Positions 36,932-46,544 of a DNA stretch of 64,000 nt are shown here, one piece after another. Each line of letters opens with the position of its first letter. Positions within the stretch are counted from its first letter, which is position 1. Location: NCBI RefSeq assembly GCF_000565075.1, contig NZ_JDFG01000048.1, forward strand, positions 32,649 through 96,648. Reading direction: 5' to 3'. The notes under the pieces are model-generated. The model did not search any database and was not told the DNA's origin. It saw only the letters and a list, made by a program, of their open reading frames with translations. The stretch comes from Atopobium sp. BS2. GTDB lineage: Bacteria > Actinomycetota > Coriobacteriia > Coriobacteriales > Atopobiaceae. A program made the translations under genes and the position numbers.

Positions 36932-37010
36932 CAAAGATTGAACTAAGAGCAGCACCTGAACTAAGAGCAACGACTGAACTAAGAGCAGCACTTGAACCGA
37001 TAGCAAGAAT
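36922..37010. repeat. 18-bp tandem repeat over the HAD gene 3' end
   Basis: Unit GAACTAAGAGCAGCACCT and variants, three clear copies (36940, 36958, 36976), a diverged one before (36922, spanning the stop codon) and a partial one after (36994). Looks like slippage amplification of the gene's own end. Confidence 0.8.
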
Positions 37011-37101
37011 CAACTTGTAACAACGGCCGACCTGGTCACAAGCCAGATACGTAAGTAAAGCAGTCCCTCAAGCGGACGCACGAGGGGTACTTGGAGAACC
37101 A

Positions 37102-37698
37102 ATGGAAATTTCGCGCAAAACTGACTATGCAATCCGCATGCTTTCTTCGCTGGTAAGAAGCCCAAAGAAGCTTCTTTCTGTTCGCGACGCCGCAGAAGAA
37201 AACGATATTCCATACTCCTTTGCTCGCTCAATCCAGCATGACCTGGTCATCGCGGGCGTGATTGTTAGCACGCGCGGCGCTCACGGTGGCATGATGTTGG
37301 CCATTGATCCTACTGAAGTAAGCGTTCTTGATATTGTCGAGGCAGTTCAGGGACCTGTTTTTATTTCTAGCTGTGAGTGGGCAGGTCCTAATAATGAGCC
37401 TTGTCCTCGCCATAATTCGTGCTATTTTGGGCCTCTTTGGTGCAGTGCCGAGAAAACCTTGCGTAATTTCTTTGCGTCCGTGACTCTGCATCAAGTTGTT
37501 GTAGAGGGTCTTATGCCAGAGATGGTGGGCGAGTTCCAGCTGGTAAAGAATGAGAACGCCCAGCGCAACGAGCAGATTATCCAGAATGCCGCTGCCGCTA
37601 TTGAGGCTGAGATTACCGCCGGCACCTTTGACAATCTGCTTGATGGTGAGGTTATTTCTGCTGAGAAAAAGCCTTACGAGTTCAATATTGGTCGATAA
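37102..37698 (+). CDS. Rrf2-family transcriptional regulator
   Basis: 198 aa. Winged helix 1-80 (MEISRKTDYAIRMLSSLV, RGAHGGMML) and three spaced Cys (SSCEW, EPCPRHNSC, PLWC) that could hold an Fe-S cluster as in IscR/NsrR. Length exceeds typical Rrf2 (~150) because of a C-terminal helical part (from about 145). Target not obvious; mutY and rubrerythrin lie downstream, so oxidative or iron stress is a reasonable guess. Confidence 0.85.
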   Translation: MEISRKTDYAIRMLSSLVRSPKKLLSVRDAAEENDIPYSFARSIQHDLVIAGVIVSTRGAHGGMMLAIDPTEVSVLDIVEAVQGPVFISSCEWAGPNNEPCPRHNSCYFGPLWCSAEKTLRNFFASVTLHQVVVEGLMPEMVGEFQLVKNENAQRNEQIIQNAAAAIEAEITAGTFDNLLDGEVISAEKKPYEFNIGR

Positions 37699-37717
37699 GA
37701 AAATCTCACATACAAAA

Positions 37718-38626
37718 ATGAGTGGCGAAGTGGAACCCGCATCAGAACTCACGCCGGAACTGCGTGCATTTGTCGAGTTCGTAGCCAAGAAAGGTCGCGA
37801 GTTGTACCGCGATTTACCTTGGCGTCGCACGTATGACCCGTATGCTATCTGGATTTCTGAGGTTATGCTTCAGCAGACGCAGGTCAGCCGTGTAGATGGC
37901 CGCTGGCAGAGGTGGCTGGAGCGATTTCCAACGGTTGATGCGCTGGCTGCCGCCGCGCCCTCTGACGTGCTTGAAGAATGGCAGGGCCTGGGCTACAACC
38001 GTCGTGCTTTGTCCGTGCATCGAGCTGCTCAGGCAATTTCTGAGGCGGGCGGCGTCTTTCCACAAGATCCAAAGGAGTTGGTAAAGCTTCCAGGTATTGG
38101 TCCCGCAACTGCGGCAGGTATTCGTGCGTTTGCGTTTAACCTGCACGGTGTTTACCTGGAGACTAACGTGCGCACGGTCTTCCTGCACGAGCTGTATCCG
38201 CAGGCAGAGGGCGTACCAGACTCCGAGCTTGTCCCGCTGGTAGAGCTTACGTGTCCTGCAAGCGTTGCGGATGCCGCGGGGGCCGACGAGACGGAGCTCA
38301 CGCCACGTAGCTGGTACTACGCCCTTCTCGACTATGGCGCGTACCTTAAGAAAACCATTCCCAATCCTTCGCGAAGGTCCAAAAGCCACGTCAAGCAGTC
38401 GCGCTTTGAGGGATCTCATCGACAGAAGCGAGCCGAGCTCTTGCGCGTTCTTCTCGCTCACAAAGACGAGGGAGGAGCGGTGTTTGAGACGCTTCACCAG
38501 GAGCTCTGCCAGATTGAGGTCAATGCGGGGCGAGAAACCCTTGATGAGCAGGTTACCCTTGGCTTACTTGAAGAACTTGCGAAGGAAGGCTTTTGTCAGA
38601 AAAATGATGAATACTGGTTGCCCTAA
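37718..38626 (+). CDS. mutY: A/G-specific adenine glycosylase without Fe-S motif (MutY-like)
   Basis: 302 aa from ATG 37718; upstream in-frame codons overlap the previous gene. HhH-GPD core with the MutY signature WISEVMLQQTQVSRV (catalytic Glu), hairpin LVKLPGIGPATAAGI, and catalytic Asp in LLDYGA. The four-Cys cluster loop of classical MutY is missing: after the Asp comes KKTIPNPSRRSKSHVKQSRF instead. So a clusterless MutY. It excises A opposite 8-oxoG. A putative winged-helix tail ends at EYWLP. One recurrent motif at 38529. Confidence 0.88.
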   Translation: MSGEVEPASELTPELRAFVEFVAKKGRELYRDLPWRRTYDPYAIWISEVMLQQTQVSRVDGRWQRWLERFPTVDALAAAAPSDVLEEWQGLGYNRRALSVHRAAQAISEAGGVFPQDPKELVKLPGIGPATAAGIRAFAFNLHGVYLETNVRTVFLHELYPQAEGVPDSELVPLVELTCPASVADAAGADETELTPRSWYYALLDYGAYLKKTIPNPSRRSKSHVKQSRFEGSHRQKRAELLRVLLAHKDEGGAVFETLHQELCQIEVNAGRETLDEQVTLGLLEELAKEGFCQKNDEYWLP

Positions 38627-38675
38627 ATGGTTATAATTCATAGTGCTGACGAAGGGGTCAGTATATGAACATAAG

Positions 38676-38690
38676 TGCTAATAATTATCA
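38676..38690. promoter_or_regulatory. Fur/PerR-type box upstream of rubrerythrin
   Basis: TGCTAAT-A-ATTATCA matches the 7-1-7 Fur box TGATAAT-N-ATTATCA with one mismatch. It is 114 bp before the rubrerythrin start. Confidence 0.6.
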
Positions 38691-38803
38691 TTTGCATTTG
38701 TTCACCACAGGTAACACGGCGCTACCCAGGCGCTTAACATCGCGCTCACAAGCGCTTTGACATGCGTTAACGTGCCACTCGTTAGCGCGGGAGAGGAGAA
38801 AAA

Positions 38804-39349
38804 ATGGCAGTAGATTTTGAGAATTCTCAGACAAAGAAGAACCTCGAGGCAGCTTTTGCTGGTGAGTCCCAGGCTACCAACAAGTACAGCTACTATGCTT
38901 CCCAGGCTGCAAAAGATGGTTATCAGCAGATTTCCAACATTTTCACCGAGACTTCTGGCAACGAGAAAGTTCACGCTAAGCTTTGGTTCAAGTATCTCCA
39001 CGGTGGCAAGATTCCAGAGACTGCAGAGAACCTCAAGGACGCAGCTGCTGGTGAGAACTACGAGTGGACTACCATGTACGCTGACTTCGCTAAGGTAGCT
39101 GAGGAGGAGGGCTTCGCAGAGATCGCTGCTAAGTTCCGTCTTGTCGGTAACATCGAGAAGACTCACGAGGAGCGCTATCAGAAGCTTCTTGAGCGCGTTG
39201 AGTCCGGTGAGGTCTTTGAGCGCGAGGGTGTCAAGGTTTGGAAGTGCCTCAAGTGCGGTCACCTGCACGTTGGCGCATCTGCACCAAAGATCTGCCCAGT
39301 CTGCGGTCACCCACAGGCATACTTCGAGGAGCAGTCCCTCAACTACTAA
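38804..39349 (+). CDS. rbr: Rubrerythrin
   Basis: 181 aa. Ferritin-like diiron domain (about 1-140; [45 protein letters not shown]) and C-terminal rubredoxin-like domain ([12 protein letters not shown]...[11 protein letters not shown]). NADH-peroxidase in anaerobes, removing H2O2. ATG with GAGAGGAG upstream; probable Fur-family box farther up. High codon bias suggests strong expression. Confidence 0.96.
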   Translation: MAVDFENSQTKKNLEAAFAGESQATNKYSYYASQAAKDGYQQISNIFTETSGNEKVHAKLWFKYLHGGKIPETAENLKDAAAGENYEWTTMYADFAKVAEEEGFAEIAAKFRLVGNIEKTHEERYQKLLERVESGEVFEREGVKVWKCLKCGHLHVGASAPKICPVCGHPQAYFEEQSLNY

Positions 39350-39417
39350 GTTGTAGGTGCTCTGAGCTGCGACGACCGTGCGGAGTTGCAGCTCAGCCTT
39401 CTAGTGCGTTAAAAATG

Positions 39418-39456
39418 TACCCACCAGCAGGTCATCGGCTTGCTGGTGGGTATTTT
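39418..39456 (+). terminator. Terminator after rubrerythrin
   Basis: TACCCACCAGCA / TTGCTGGTGGGTA stem followed by T5. Confidence 0.88.
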
Positions 39457-39514
39457 TGTGCGTGGATGTTGCGGCGAGACGGGTTTCTCGCCAGGCGTGC
39501 CGTGCGCTCGGGTC

Positions 39515-39790
39515 GCGCCTGATTTCTGCAAAGAATCTGTAACATTTGCCTAAAAGCAGCAAAGAATCTGTGGATTTGCCTGATTTTGTCAAAGAATCGG
39601 TGGCTCAAATACAGATTCTTTGCACTTTTCAGGCAGACTTTGAAGCGCGTCCGAGTTCGATCTTTCATGGAGCCTGATTTTCTCGCCATGTCTGAGTAAT
39701 TTGCCGGAAAAGTTCACCAAGTCTGAGCTATTTGCCGGATTTTCTCGTTATGTCTGAGTAAATGTACTCAGACTTCATGCGCTTTTCAGG
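39515..39790 (-). repeat. ~280-bp array of ~32-bp units, copy 2
   Basis: Reverse-oriented copy of 18874-19163, in the same unit order but diverged. It occupies most of the gene-free stretch 39350-39985, which also holds several GGCGAGAA-type motifs (39485, 39680, 39825). Confidence 0.8.
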
Positions 39791-39985
39791 CTCGCATGGT
39801 GCGCTAAGCGAGAAAAGCCCGTCTGGCGAGAAACCCCGTGAGCCCGCAGCAGCGCTTCGCGCGTCCGACCTGCAAGTTTGTCCGCACACGACGCTGTCGC
39901 CGTACAAAAAACCGGTGTCCACCTGCGTGAACACCGGTCTGACCTGCATGTTATGTGGAACTTCCAGCTCGCGCTCGCGCCCGTG

Positions 39986-40657
39986 CTACCCCTTGAACCA
40001 GCGGTTGGGCTGCTCGTAGGAAGGGCAGATGTCGCTCATGGGACAGCCGACGCACTTGGGGTTGCGAGCGGTGCAGGTTTCTCGCCCAAAGTGAATCCAC
40101 TCTTCGTTGACGTCTTTCCAGAGTTCGTGGGGGAGAAGTGCGAGCAGGTCTTTCTCGGCAGCCAGCGGCGTAGAAGCCGAGCTCAGGCGCATGCGCTTGG
40201 AGATCCTGTACACGTGCGTGTCCACCGCGATGCCGTCGACCACGTCAAACATCTTGTTGAGCACGATGTTTGCAGTCTTTCGACCGACGCCCGGGAGCGT
40301 GACCAGGTCTTCCATGGTGCCCGGAACTTCTCCGCCGTACTCCGTCAGCAGAATTTGCGCCGTCTCTACGCAGTGCTTGGCCTTTGCGCGCCAGAAGCCG
40401 ATGGTCTGGATGACCTCTCCGACCTCGACAGCATTGGCGGCCGCCATGGACGGTGCGTCGGGCCAGCGGCGGAACAGCTCGGGTGTGACCTTATTTACCG
40501 CGGCGTCAGTAGTCTGCGCCGAAAGCATAACGCTGATGAGCAGGGTAAACGCGTCGTGATAATCCAGCGCGCTCTGGACGCTTGGATAGAGCTCGTGCAT
40601 GCGTCGGCACAGCTCAATGCCGCGTTCTACCTTGACTTTCTTTGATTCTCTGGGCAT
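39986..40657 (-). CDS. nth: Endonuclease III
   Basis: 223 aa. HhH-GPD bifunctional glycosylase/AP lyase: MLSAQTTDAAVNKVTPELF, hairpin LPGVGRKTANIVL with catalytic Lys, Asp in VDTHVYR, and the 4Fe-4S loop C-X6-C-X2-C-X5-C (CTARNPKCVGCPMSDIC). Repairs oxidised pyrimidines. Start ATG 40657, GAGGAG just upstream. Divergent from mfd. Confidence 0.96.
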   Translation of the reverse strand: MPRESKKVKVERGIELCRRMHELYPSVQSALDYHDAFTLLISVMLSAQTTDAAVNKVTPELFRRWPDAPSMAAANAVEVGEVIQTIGFWRAKAKHCVETAQILLTEYGGEVPGTMEDLVTLPGVGRKTANIVLNKMFDVVDGIAVDTHVYRISKRMRLSSASTPLAAEKDLLALLPHELWKDVNEEWIHFGRETCTARNPKCVGCPMSDICPSYEQPNRWFKG

Positions 40658-40882
40658 AACCTCTCCTCAATTCCTTCTATGTGTACCCAGTATGTAGTTA
40701 CGTTATCACGTGAGGCGAGAATAGCAAAATAGCTGCATAACAGCTACAATAACAGCCCAATTGAAAAGTTATCAAACCTGCGCCTGCGCGCGGAGGACGT
40801 CGTCGGCTGCGCTCCGGCCGCCGACTGCGCCCCGGGCGTCACGGCGGACGTCGCAGCAGCTGCGCCCAGCAAGGTTTGGTGT

Positions 40883-40908
40883 AACCCGCATGCGTTTGCA
40901 TGTGGGTT
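40883..40908 (+). promoter_or_regulatory. Hairpin just before mfd
   Basis: AACCCGCATGC and GCATGTGGGTT around a 4-base loop, ending 7 bp before the mfd ATG; it would cover the ribosome-binding region. The 258-bp nth-mfd gap is otherwise GC-rich and featureless. Confidence 0.35.
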
Positions 40909-40915
40909 TAGCGGC

Positions 40916-43900
40916 ATGGCGGGAGACTGTGTGTTTATCAATAGAGTTGCAGCTCAACTACTGAGCGCGCCCGAGCTAGAGAAGCTGAAGCGAGAGCTTT
41001 CGCGCGGATCAGACGCCACGCTGTCCCTCTCGCAAAGCGCTCGTCCGCTGATGCTGGCTGCACTTTGGGCGCAAAATCCCCGCCCGTGCCTGCTAGTCGT
41101 TGCAGGAGAGGACGCCGCGGATCGCACGGCGCGCTCACTTGCAGCGTGGCTGGGAAACGACGCTGTGCTGCGCTACCCAAACCGCAAAGATCGTCCCTGG
41201 TCGGATACCACACCAGACGACGCTCTTATTGGAGCTAGGTGTCGCGCCATCGCCAAGCTTTCCGCTGGCGAGAAGGTCATTGTAGTTGCAAGTGCTCACG
41301 CGCTGATGCGCAGAGTTCCCCCTGTTGGTTCGGGCTATTTTCTTCCAGCGACGTTCACCGTTGGCGACGACGTCCCCTTTGAGGATGTGGCCTCGCTGCT
41401 CGTCGGCATGGGATACGCCGATGCAGGCGAGGTAGATGCGCCAGGCACCTTCCACATTCACGGCGATACGGTTGATATCTTCCCAGCTCAAGCTACAAGT
41501 CCTGTACGCATTGAGTTCTTCGGAGACGAGATTGACCGCATCAGGCGCATGGTGGCAGCAACCGGACAGACTATCGGTGCCATCGATGAGGTGACTGTTG
41601 CCCCAGCTAGAGAGCTTGCGTTTACCAAAGAAACCATCCGCCGCGCAGAAGAAGCGCTCTACACGCGCGCGCAAGAAAACTCTGCACTCGCTGCTGACCT
41701 GGAGCTTATTCAGCGCGGAGCTCAGGCGCCTGCACTTGAGCGCTATCTTCCCGTGTTGTACGGAGGCACTGCCAGCCCTCTTGAGCACATCTCTTCAAAG
41801 ACGCTGGTTGTTCTTGCGGAGCCACGCTCGCTCTTTGATGACTGTCAGCGTGCCTTTGACGAAATTTCTGCATCCGCAACAGCATCAAAAGTGAAACTAG
41901 ATGGTCTGTATACGGACCCCAAGGCTATGGACTTTGGCTCGCAGCAGCGTTTGTCCTTCTCGTCACTTCTACGTACGGGAGCTGCGGTAACGTCGGAGCT
42001 CTCTGTGGTGCAGCCGTCTATTGCGGGTTCAGACACAAAGCTTTTGGGTCGTGTGAGGCAGCTGGTGCAAGACCGGGATGCCGTGGTATTTGCAGTGCCC
42101 GATCGTGCGGCGCGAGAGCATCTTAAGTTGCTTTTCTCGGATGAGTCCATTCCGTTTGAGGAGTCGCTGGGTACGGCGCTTGAAAACGAACCTGATCAAA
42201 ACGGTGCTTACGCGCCACTCAAGCGTGGTCGCGTCACGTTTACCGATGCACCTGTTCCCGCCGGAATCATTATCCCTACAGCTAACCTAGCAGTGCTTTC
42301 TGTCTCGGACTTGACGGCCAGGAGCGCGCGCAACAAAAAGCGCTCCAAGCGCATTGACCCTACAACGGTGACGTTCCCGTTTAAGCCGGGCGACTACGTT
42401 GTCCATGCAACGCACGGTATTGCGCACTTTACCGCTATTGTGCGCCAAGAAGTTGCAGGTAGAGAGCGTGATTACTTCCTGCTTGAGTATGCCAATGACG
42501 ATAAACTCTATGTGCCCCTGGAGCAGGTTGACCGCATTACGCGCTATGTGGGACCTGACGGCAACAATCCACGTCTGACCAGACTTAACACGGCAGATTG
42601 GTCGCGCGCTACTAACAAGGCAAGAAAGTCTGCCAAGAAACTGGCATTCGACCTAGTAGACCTCTATACGCGTCGCGCTTCAGTGCCGGGCTATGCGTTT
42701 TCGCTGGACACTCCCGCTCAGGAGGAGATGGAGTCTAGCTTCCCGTATCAGCTGACACCAGACCAAGAAAGCGCAGTTGCAGACATTAAGCTGGACATGG
42801 AAGCGCGCAAGCCAATGGACCGTCTGCTTTGCGGCGACGTGGGCTTTGGCAAGACAGAGGTGGCGCTGAGAGCTGCATTTAAGGCATGCCAGGATGCTCG
42901 TCAGGTTATGATTTTGTGCCCAACTACCATCTTAGCTCAGCAGCACTACGAGACGTTCTTCTCGCGATTTGCTCCGTTTGATTTGAAGGTAAGCGTGCTT
43001 TCGCGTTTTGTCACGCCTGCTCAGCAGCGAAGGGCGCTTGAGGGATTTGCGGACGGAACCGTAGATGTGCTGGTAGGAACTCATAGGTTGCTCTCAGCTG
43101 ACGTCAATCCGCACGACTTAGGCTTGGTTATCATCGACGAAGAGCAGCGCTTTGGCGTGCAGCACAAAGAGCAGCTCAAAAACATGCGCGAGCAGGTAGA
43201 CGTGCTGACGCTCTCGGCAACGCCCATTCCGCGCACCATGCAGATGGCCATGAGTGGCGTGCGCGACATGAGCCTGATTTTGACGCCGCCGCCTGGCAGA
43301 AAGCCTGTTCAGGTAATGGTAGGCGAGTACAACCCAGATCTTGTTTCCGCAGCTATTAGAAGCGAGCTGGAGCGAGAAGGACAGGTGTACTACGTGTCCA
43401 ACCGCGTGACCACTATTGATGAAGCGGTGGCTCGCGTGGAGGAAGCCGCGTCAGAAGCTCGCGTGGGTGTGGCTCACGGCCAGATGAGCGCTCGCGAGGT
43501 AGAAAACGTCATGCTCGCCTTCCAGGAGCATGAGATTGACGTTTTGGTGGCCACCACCATTATTGAGTCCGGCATTGACAACTCGCACACTAACACGCTG
43601 ATTATCGAGGACTCACAGCGCTTGGGACTGGCTCAGCTGTACCAGCTCAAGGGCCGTGTTGGTCGCGGTAGGCAGCAGGCGTACGCGTACTTTATGTTCC
43701 CGGCGGAGTTGCCGCTGACGGAAGAGGCAACCGAGCGTCTGACTGCAATCAATGAGTTCCAGGATCTGGGCAGCGGCATGCGTATTGCCATGCGTGACCT
43801 GGAGATCAGAGGCGCCGGCTCTCTTATGGGCGCTGAGCAGCACGGAAACCTTTCCAGCGTTGGCTTTGACCTCTTTACACAGATGCTGGGCGAGGCAGTT

Positions 43901-44374
43901 GCTGAGGCTCGTGGTGAGTCCGCAGAGCTTGAGCAGGCCGAGGTAACCATCAATCTACCTGCAGATTTCTATCTTGATGAGGACTATCTGCCAGAGGTTG
44001 ACCGACGCGTTTTGGTGTATCGCCGTCTTGCCGCAGCTACAGAGCTTTCCGATGTTGATGCACTTCAGCAAGATACCGAGAATAGCTTTGGCGCCCTACC
44101 TCTTGCGGGTAAGAACTTGTTTGATCGTGCCCGAGTGCGCATCCGCGCGCAACGTTTGGGCGCAACGTCAGTAAGCCTGACAAATGGACGCCTGGTATAT
44201 CTGGGTGTAGAAATTCCTCGCGAACAAGCCCTTAAGTTGAAGGGTCGCGGTGCTATTGTGTATCCAAAGACGCATAAACTGGCGTATCCGTTCCATCGCA
44301 ATGAAGAACAGCTGATGCCCGCTGCCCTGGGAGTTCTTGAAGAGCTTGGTGGCGACGACGAGGTTGAGGAGTAA
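40916..44374 (+). CDS. mfd: Transcription-repair coupling factor Mfd
   Basis: 1152 aa. UvrB-homology region at the N-terminus, RNA-polymerase-interacting domain ([15 protein letters not shown]), superfamily 2 translocase ([55 protein letters not shown]), and the C-terminal TRCF domain ([16 protein letters not shown]). It removes stalled RNA polymerase and recruits UvrA. ATG 40916 or GTG 40928. One recurrent motif (41277). The next gene starts two bases after its stop. Confidence 0.96.
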   Translation: MAGDCVFINRVAAQLLSAPELEKLKRELSRGSDATLSLSQSARPLMLAALWAQNPRPCLLVVAGEDAADRTARSLAAWLGNDAVLRYPNRKDRPWSDTTPDDALIGARCRAIAKLSAGEKVIVVASAHALMRRVPPVGSGYFLPATFTVGDDVPFEDVASLLVGMGYADAGEVDAPGTFHIHGDTVDIFPAQATSPVRIEFFGDEIDRIRRMVAATGQTIGAIDEVTVAPARELAFTKETIRRAEEALYTRAQENSALAADLELIQRGAQAPALERYLPVLYGGTASPLEHISSKTLVVLAEPRSLFDDCQRAFDEISASATASKVKLDGLYTDPKAMDFGSQQRLSFSSLLRTGAAVTSELSVVQPSIAGSDTKLLGRVRQLVQDRDAVVFAVPDRAAREHLKLLFSDESIPFEESLGTALENEPDQNGAYAPLKRGRVTFTDAPVPAGIIIPTANLAVLSVSDLTARSARNKKRSKRIDPTTVTFPFKPGDYVVHATHGIAHFTAIVRQEVAGRERDYFLLEYANDDKLYVPLEQVDRITRYVGPDGNNPRLTRLNTADWSRATNKARKSAKKLAFDLVDLYTRRASVPGYAFSLDTPAQEEMESSFPYQLTPDQESAVADIKLDMEARKPMDRLLCGDVGFGKTEVALRAAFKACQDARQVMILCPTTILAQQHYETFFSRFAPFDLKVSVLSRFVTPAQQRRALEGFADGTVDVLVGTHRLLSADVNPHDLGLVIIDEEQRFGVQHKEQLKNMREQVDVLTLSATPIPRTMQMAMSGVRDMSLILTPPPGRKPVQVMVGEYNPDLVSAAIRSELEREGQVYYVSNRVTTIDEAVARVEEAASEARVGVAHGQMSAREVENVMLAFQEHEIDVLVATTIIESGIDNSHTNTLIIEDSQRLGLAQLYQLKGRVGRGRQQAYAYFMFPAELPLTEEATERLTAINEFQDLGSGMRIAMRDLEIRGAGSLMGAEQHGNLSSVGFDLFTQMLGEAVAEARGESAELEQAEVTINLPADFYLDEDYLPEVDRRVLVYRRLAAATELSDVDALQQDTENSFGALPLAGKNLFDRARVRIRAQRLGATSVSLTNGRLVYLGVEIPREQALKLKGRGAIVYPKTHKLAYPFHRNEEQLMPAALGVLEELGGDDEVEE

Positions 44375-44376
44375 AC

Positions 44377-45438
44377 ATGAGCCAAACAGCAGGTCAAACG
44401 TCACAGAACGCCGAGAGTGCCGCGCAGGACGCTACGAGCGCCGTTGACACCATCTTTGCCGCGCCACACCTCAGGTGGGGTGTTATTGGCTGCGGAGTCA
44501 TTGCAAACCAGATGGCAGAGGCGTTGGCTTCGGTCGGAAGAACCATCGACGGCGTGGCCAACAGGACACAGGAGAAGGCCGTCGCGTTTGCACAAAAACA
44601 CCACGTCAAGCGCGTGTATGACAGCATCGATGATCTTCTCGCCAGCGACGAGATTGACGCGGTGTACCTGACCACGCCTCACAACACGCACATCATTTAC
44701 CTGCGCAAAGCACTTCAGGCGGGCAAGCACGTTCTGTGCGAGAAGTCCATTACGCTCAACTCGGCTGAGCTGCTTGAGGCCGAAGAACTTGCTCGTCAAA
44801 ACGGCGTTCAGCTCATGGACGCCTGCACCATTTTGCACATGCCTCTCTACAAAGAGCTGGTTAGCCGCGTGGAGGCTGGCGAGTTTGGTCCAGTCAACCT
44901 GATTCAGGAGAATTTTGGCAGTTACAAAGAGTTTGACATGGAGAATCGCTTCTTCAATCCCAAACTTGCGGGCGGAGCCCTGTTGGACATTGGCGTCTAT
45001 TCGCTGACACTAGCTCGTCTTTTCTTGAAGAGCCAGCCTCATGACGTGCTCTCCATGATGAATCCGGCCCCTACCGGCGTTGATCAGACGGACGGCATTT
45101 TACTCAGAAACGCCGAGGGTCAGATGGTTGTTCTGGCGTTGACACTTCATTCCAAGCAGCCAAAACGCGCTATGATTTCCGCGGATAAGGCCTTTATTGA
45201 GATTATGGAGTACCCACGCGCAGACGTTGCCACAATTACGTGGACTGACGACGGCAAACAGGAGAAAGTCCAGGTAGGACACACGGCTGACGCTCTGGCG
45301 TACGTACTGGCAGATCTGGAGTCCGCTGTTGCAGGAGACGCTTCTGCTCAGGCGCAGCTTGCGGTCTCAAAGGACGTTATGGAGCTCATGACCGGCCTGC
45401 GCAACGACTGGAATTTCCTGTACCCTGAGGAGCAGTAA
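44377..45438 (+). CDS. Gfo/Idh/MocA-family oxidoreductase
   Basis: 353 aa. Rossmann domain with GVIGCGVIANQMAEAL, the CEKS motif with the catalytic-region Lys (HVLCEKSITLN), and the C-terminal alpha/beta domain (GGALLDIGVYSL with His-like position region). NAD(P)-dependent dehydrogenase acting on a sugar, inositol or trans-dihydrodiol; substrate not predictable. A short Ala-rich lead of 30 residues precedes the domain. Operon with mfd and mazG. Confidence 0.88.
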   Translation: MSQTAGQTSQNAESAAQDATSAVDTIFAAPHLRWGVIGCGVIANQMAEALASVGRTIDGVANRTQEKAVAFAQKHHVKRVYDSIDDLLASDEIDAVYLTTPHNTHIIYLRKALQAGKHVLCEKSITLNSAELLEAEELARQNGVQLMDACTILHMPLYKELVSRVEAGEFGPVNLIQENFGSYKEFDMENRFFNPKLAGGALLDIGVYSLTLARLFLKSQPHDVLSMMNPAPTGVDQTDGILLRNAEGQMVVLALTLHSKQPKRAMISADKAFIEIMEYPRADVATITWTDDGKQEKVQVGHTADALAYVLADLESAVAGDASAQAQLAVSKDVMELMTGLRNDWNFLYPEEQ

Positions 45439-45443
45439 GTTCT

Positions 45444-46349
45444 ATGACATCTGACGAGAAGATCTCCCAGCTAGCTGTCGCAGTTGATGAAGAAACAAAA
45501 GCTCGTCCCGGAGCACCGCAGACACATCCGGAGTTTGACCGTCTGGTTAGAACCATCTGGCGACTTCGTCAGGAGGACGGTTGTCCTTGGGACAAGGAGC
45601 AGACGCATCAGTCCATCTCAAAGAACATGATTGAGGAGGCCTACGAGGCGGTTGAGGCGATTGCTGAGGACTCTCCCGAGCATCTTGAGGAAGAGCTTGG
45701 CGACGTGCTTGAACAGGTAGTTCTTCACTCGCAGATTGAGTCTGACAGCGGTGCCAGTGCAGGCAGTGGGGTGCGCGACCGCGCAGCGGGCTTCGATATC
45801 GACGACGTATGTCGAGCGCTCAACCAGAAGCTGGTACGGAGACATCCGCACGTATTTGGGCCAGAAGCGGGTTCTACGTCGTCGGCCGCGGCCGTCTTGG
45901 ACGTGTGGGAGAGCGTCAAGGCTGAGGAGCGCGCCAGTGCAGAAGATGCCGTGCACACCGGGGGTCTTCTCGACTCGGTTCCACAGTCTCTACCTGCGCT
46001 CATGCAAGCGCAGAAGATTTCAAAGCGTGCTGCAAAAATGGGTTTTGAGTGGGCGTCTGTCGATGACGTGTGGGACAAGGTTGCTGAGGAGCGCGCGGAG
46101 TTTGACGCTGAAGCCCAAGGTACGCAGCAGAAAACGGACGAATTTGGCGACATCTTGTTTGCGCTGATAAACGTTGCTCGCTGGGAAGGCGTTGATGCGG
46201 AAGAAGCACTGATGAGCGCCTGCAGAAAGTTCCGCTCTCGCTGGTCGTACATGGAGAAAGCTGCTGCTGAGAGGGGCTTCTCGCTTGACGAGAAACCCGA
46301 GCTACAAGAAGATTTGTGGCAAGAGGCTAAACGTCATCTTGGCGCGTAA
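45444..46349 (+). CDS. mazG: Nucleoside triphosphate pyrophosphohydrolase MazG
   Basis: 301 aa. Two MazG helical domains: the first (LRQEDGCPWDKEQTHQS, EEAYEAVEAI, EELGDVLEQVVLH) with the full EExxE...ExxD metal set, the second (about 180-275: EWASVDDVWDKVAEERAEFDAE, FGDILFALINVARW, in part) retaining similar acidic residues. It hydrolyses NTPs/dNTPs to NMPs, cleaning aberrant nucleotides or lowering ppGpp-linked stress signals. ATG 45444, six bases after the oxidoreductase. Confidence 0.93.
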   Translation: MTSDEKISQLAVAVDEETKARPGAPQTHPEFDRLVRTIWRLRQEDGCPWDKEQTHQSISKNMIEEAYEAVEAIAEDSPEHLEEELGDVLEQVVLHSQIESDSGASAGSGVRDRAAGFDIDDVCRALNQKLVRRHPHVFGPEAGSTSSAAAVLDVWESVKAEERASAEDAVHTGGLLDSVPQSLPALMQAQKISKRAAKMGFEWASVDDVWDKVAEERAEFDAEAQGTQQKTDEFGDILFALINVARWEGVDAEEALMSACRKFRSRWSYMEKAAAERGFSLDEKPELQEDLWQEAKRHLGA

Positions 46350-46453
46350 GCAAGCTGCACAGATTGTAGCGAATACGTGCGACGTGCCGCAAAGCTTGCG
46401 ACTTGCCGTTGGAGCGACGACTTCTATTCGGTAAAACGATGAAATTCCAAACT

Positions 46454-46478
46454 GAGGCAGGGCTATCGGCGCTGCCTC
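46454..46478. terminator. Inverted repeat after mazG
   Basis: GAGGCAG and CTGCCTC with an 11-base loop, 105 bp after the mazG stop, without T-run. Weak terminator candidate; it lies upstream of the DivIC-like gene and a CATAAT hexamer. Confidence 0.35.
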
Positions 46479-46544
46479 TGCCATAATAAAGATGTTGCAA
46501 TTTGTTGCGACGCATCACCAAACAAACCAGAAATGAGATCCGTG

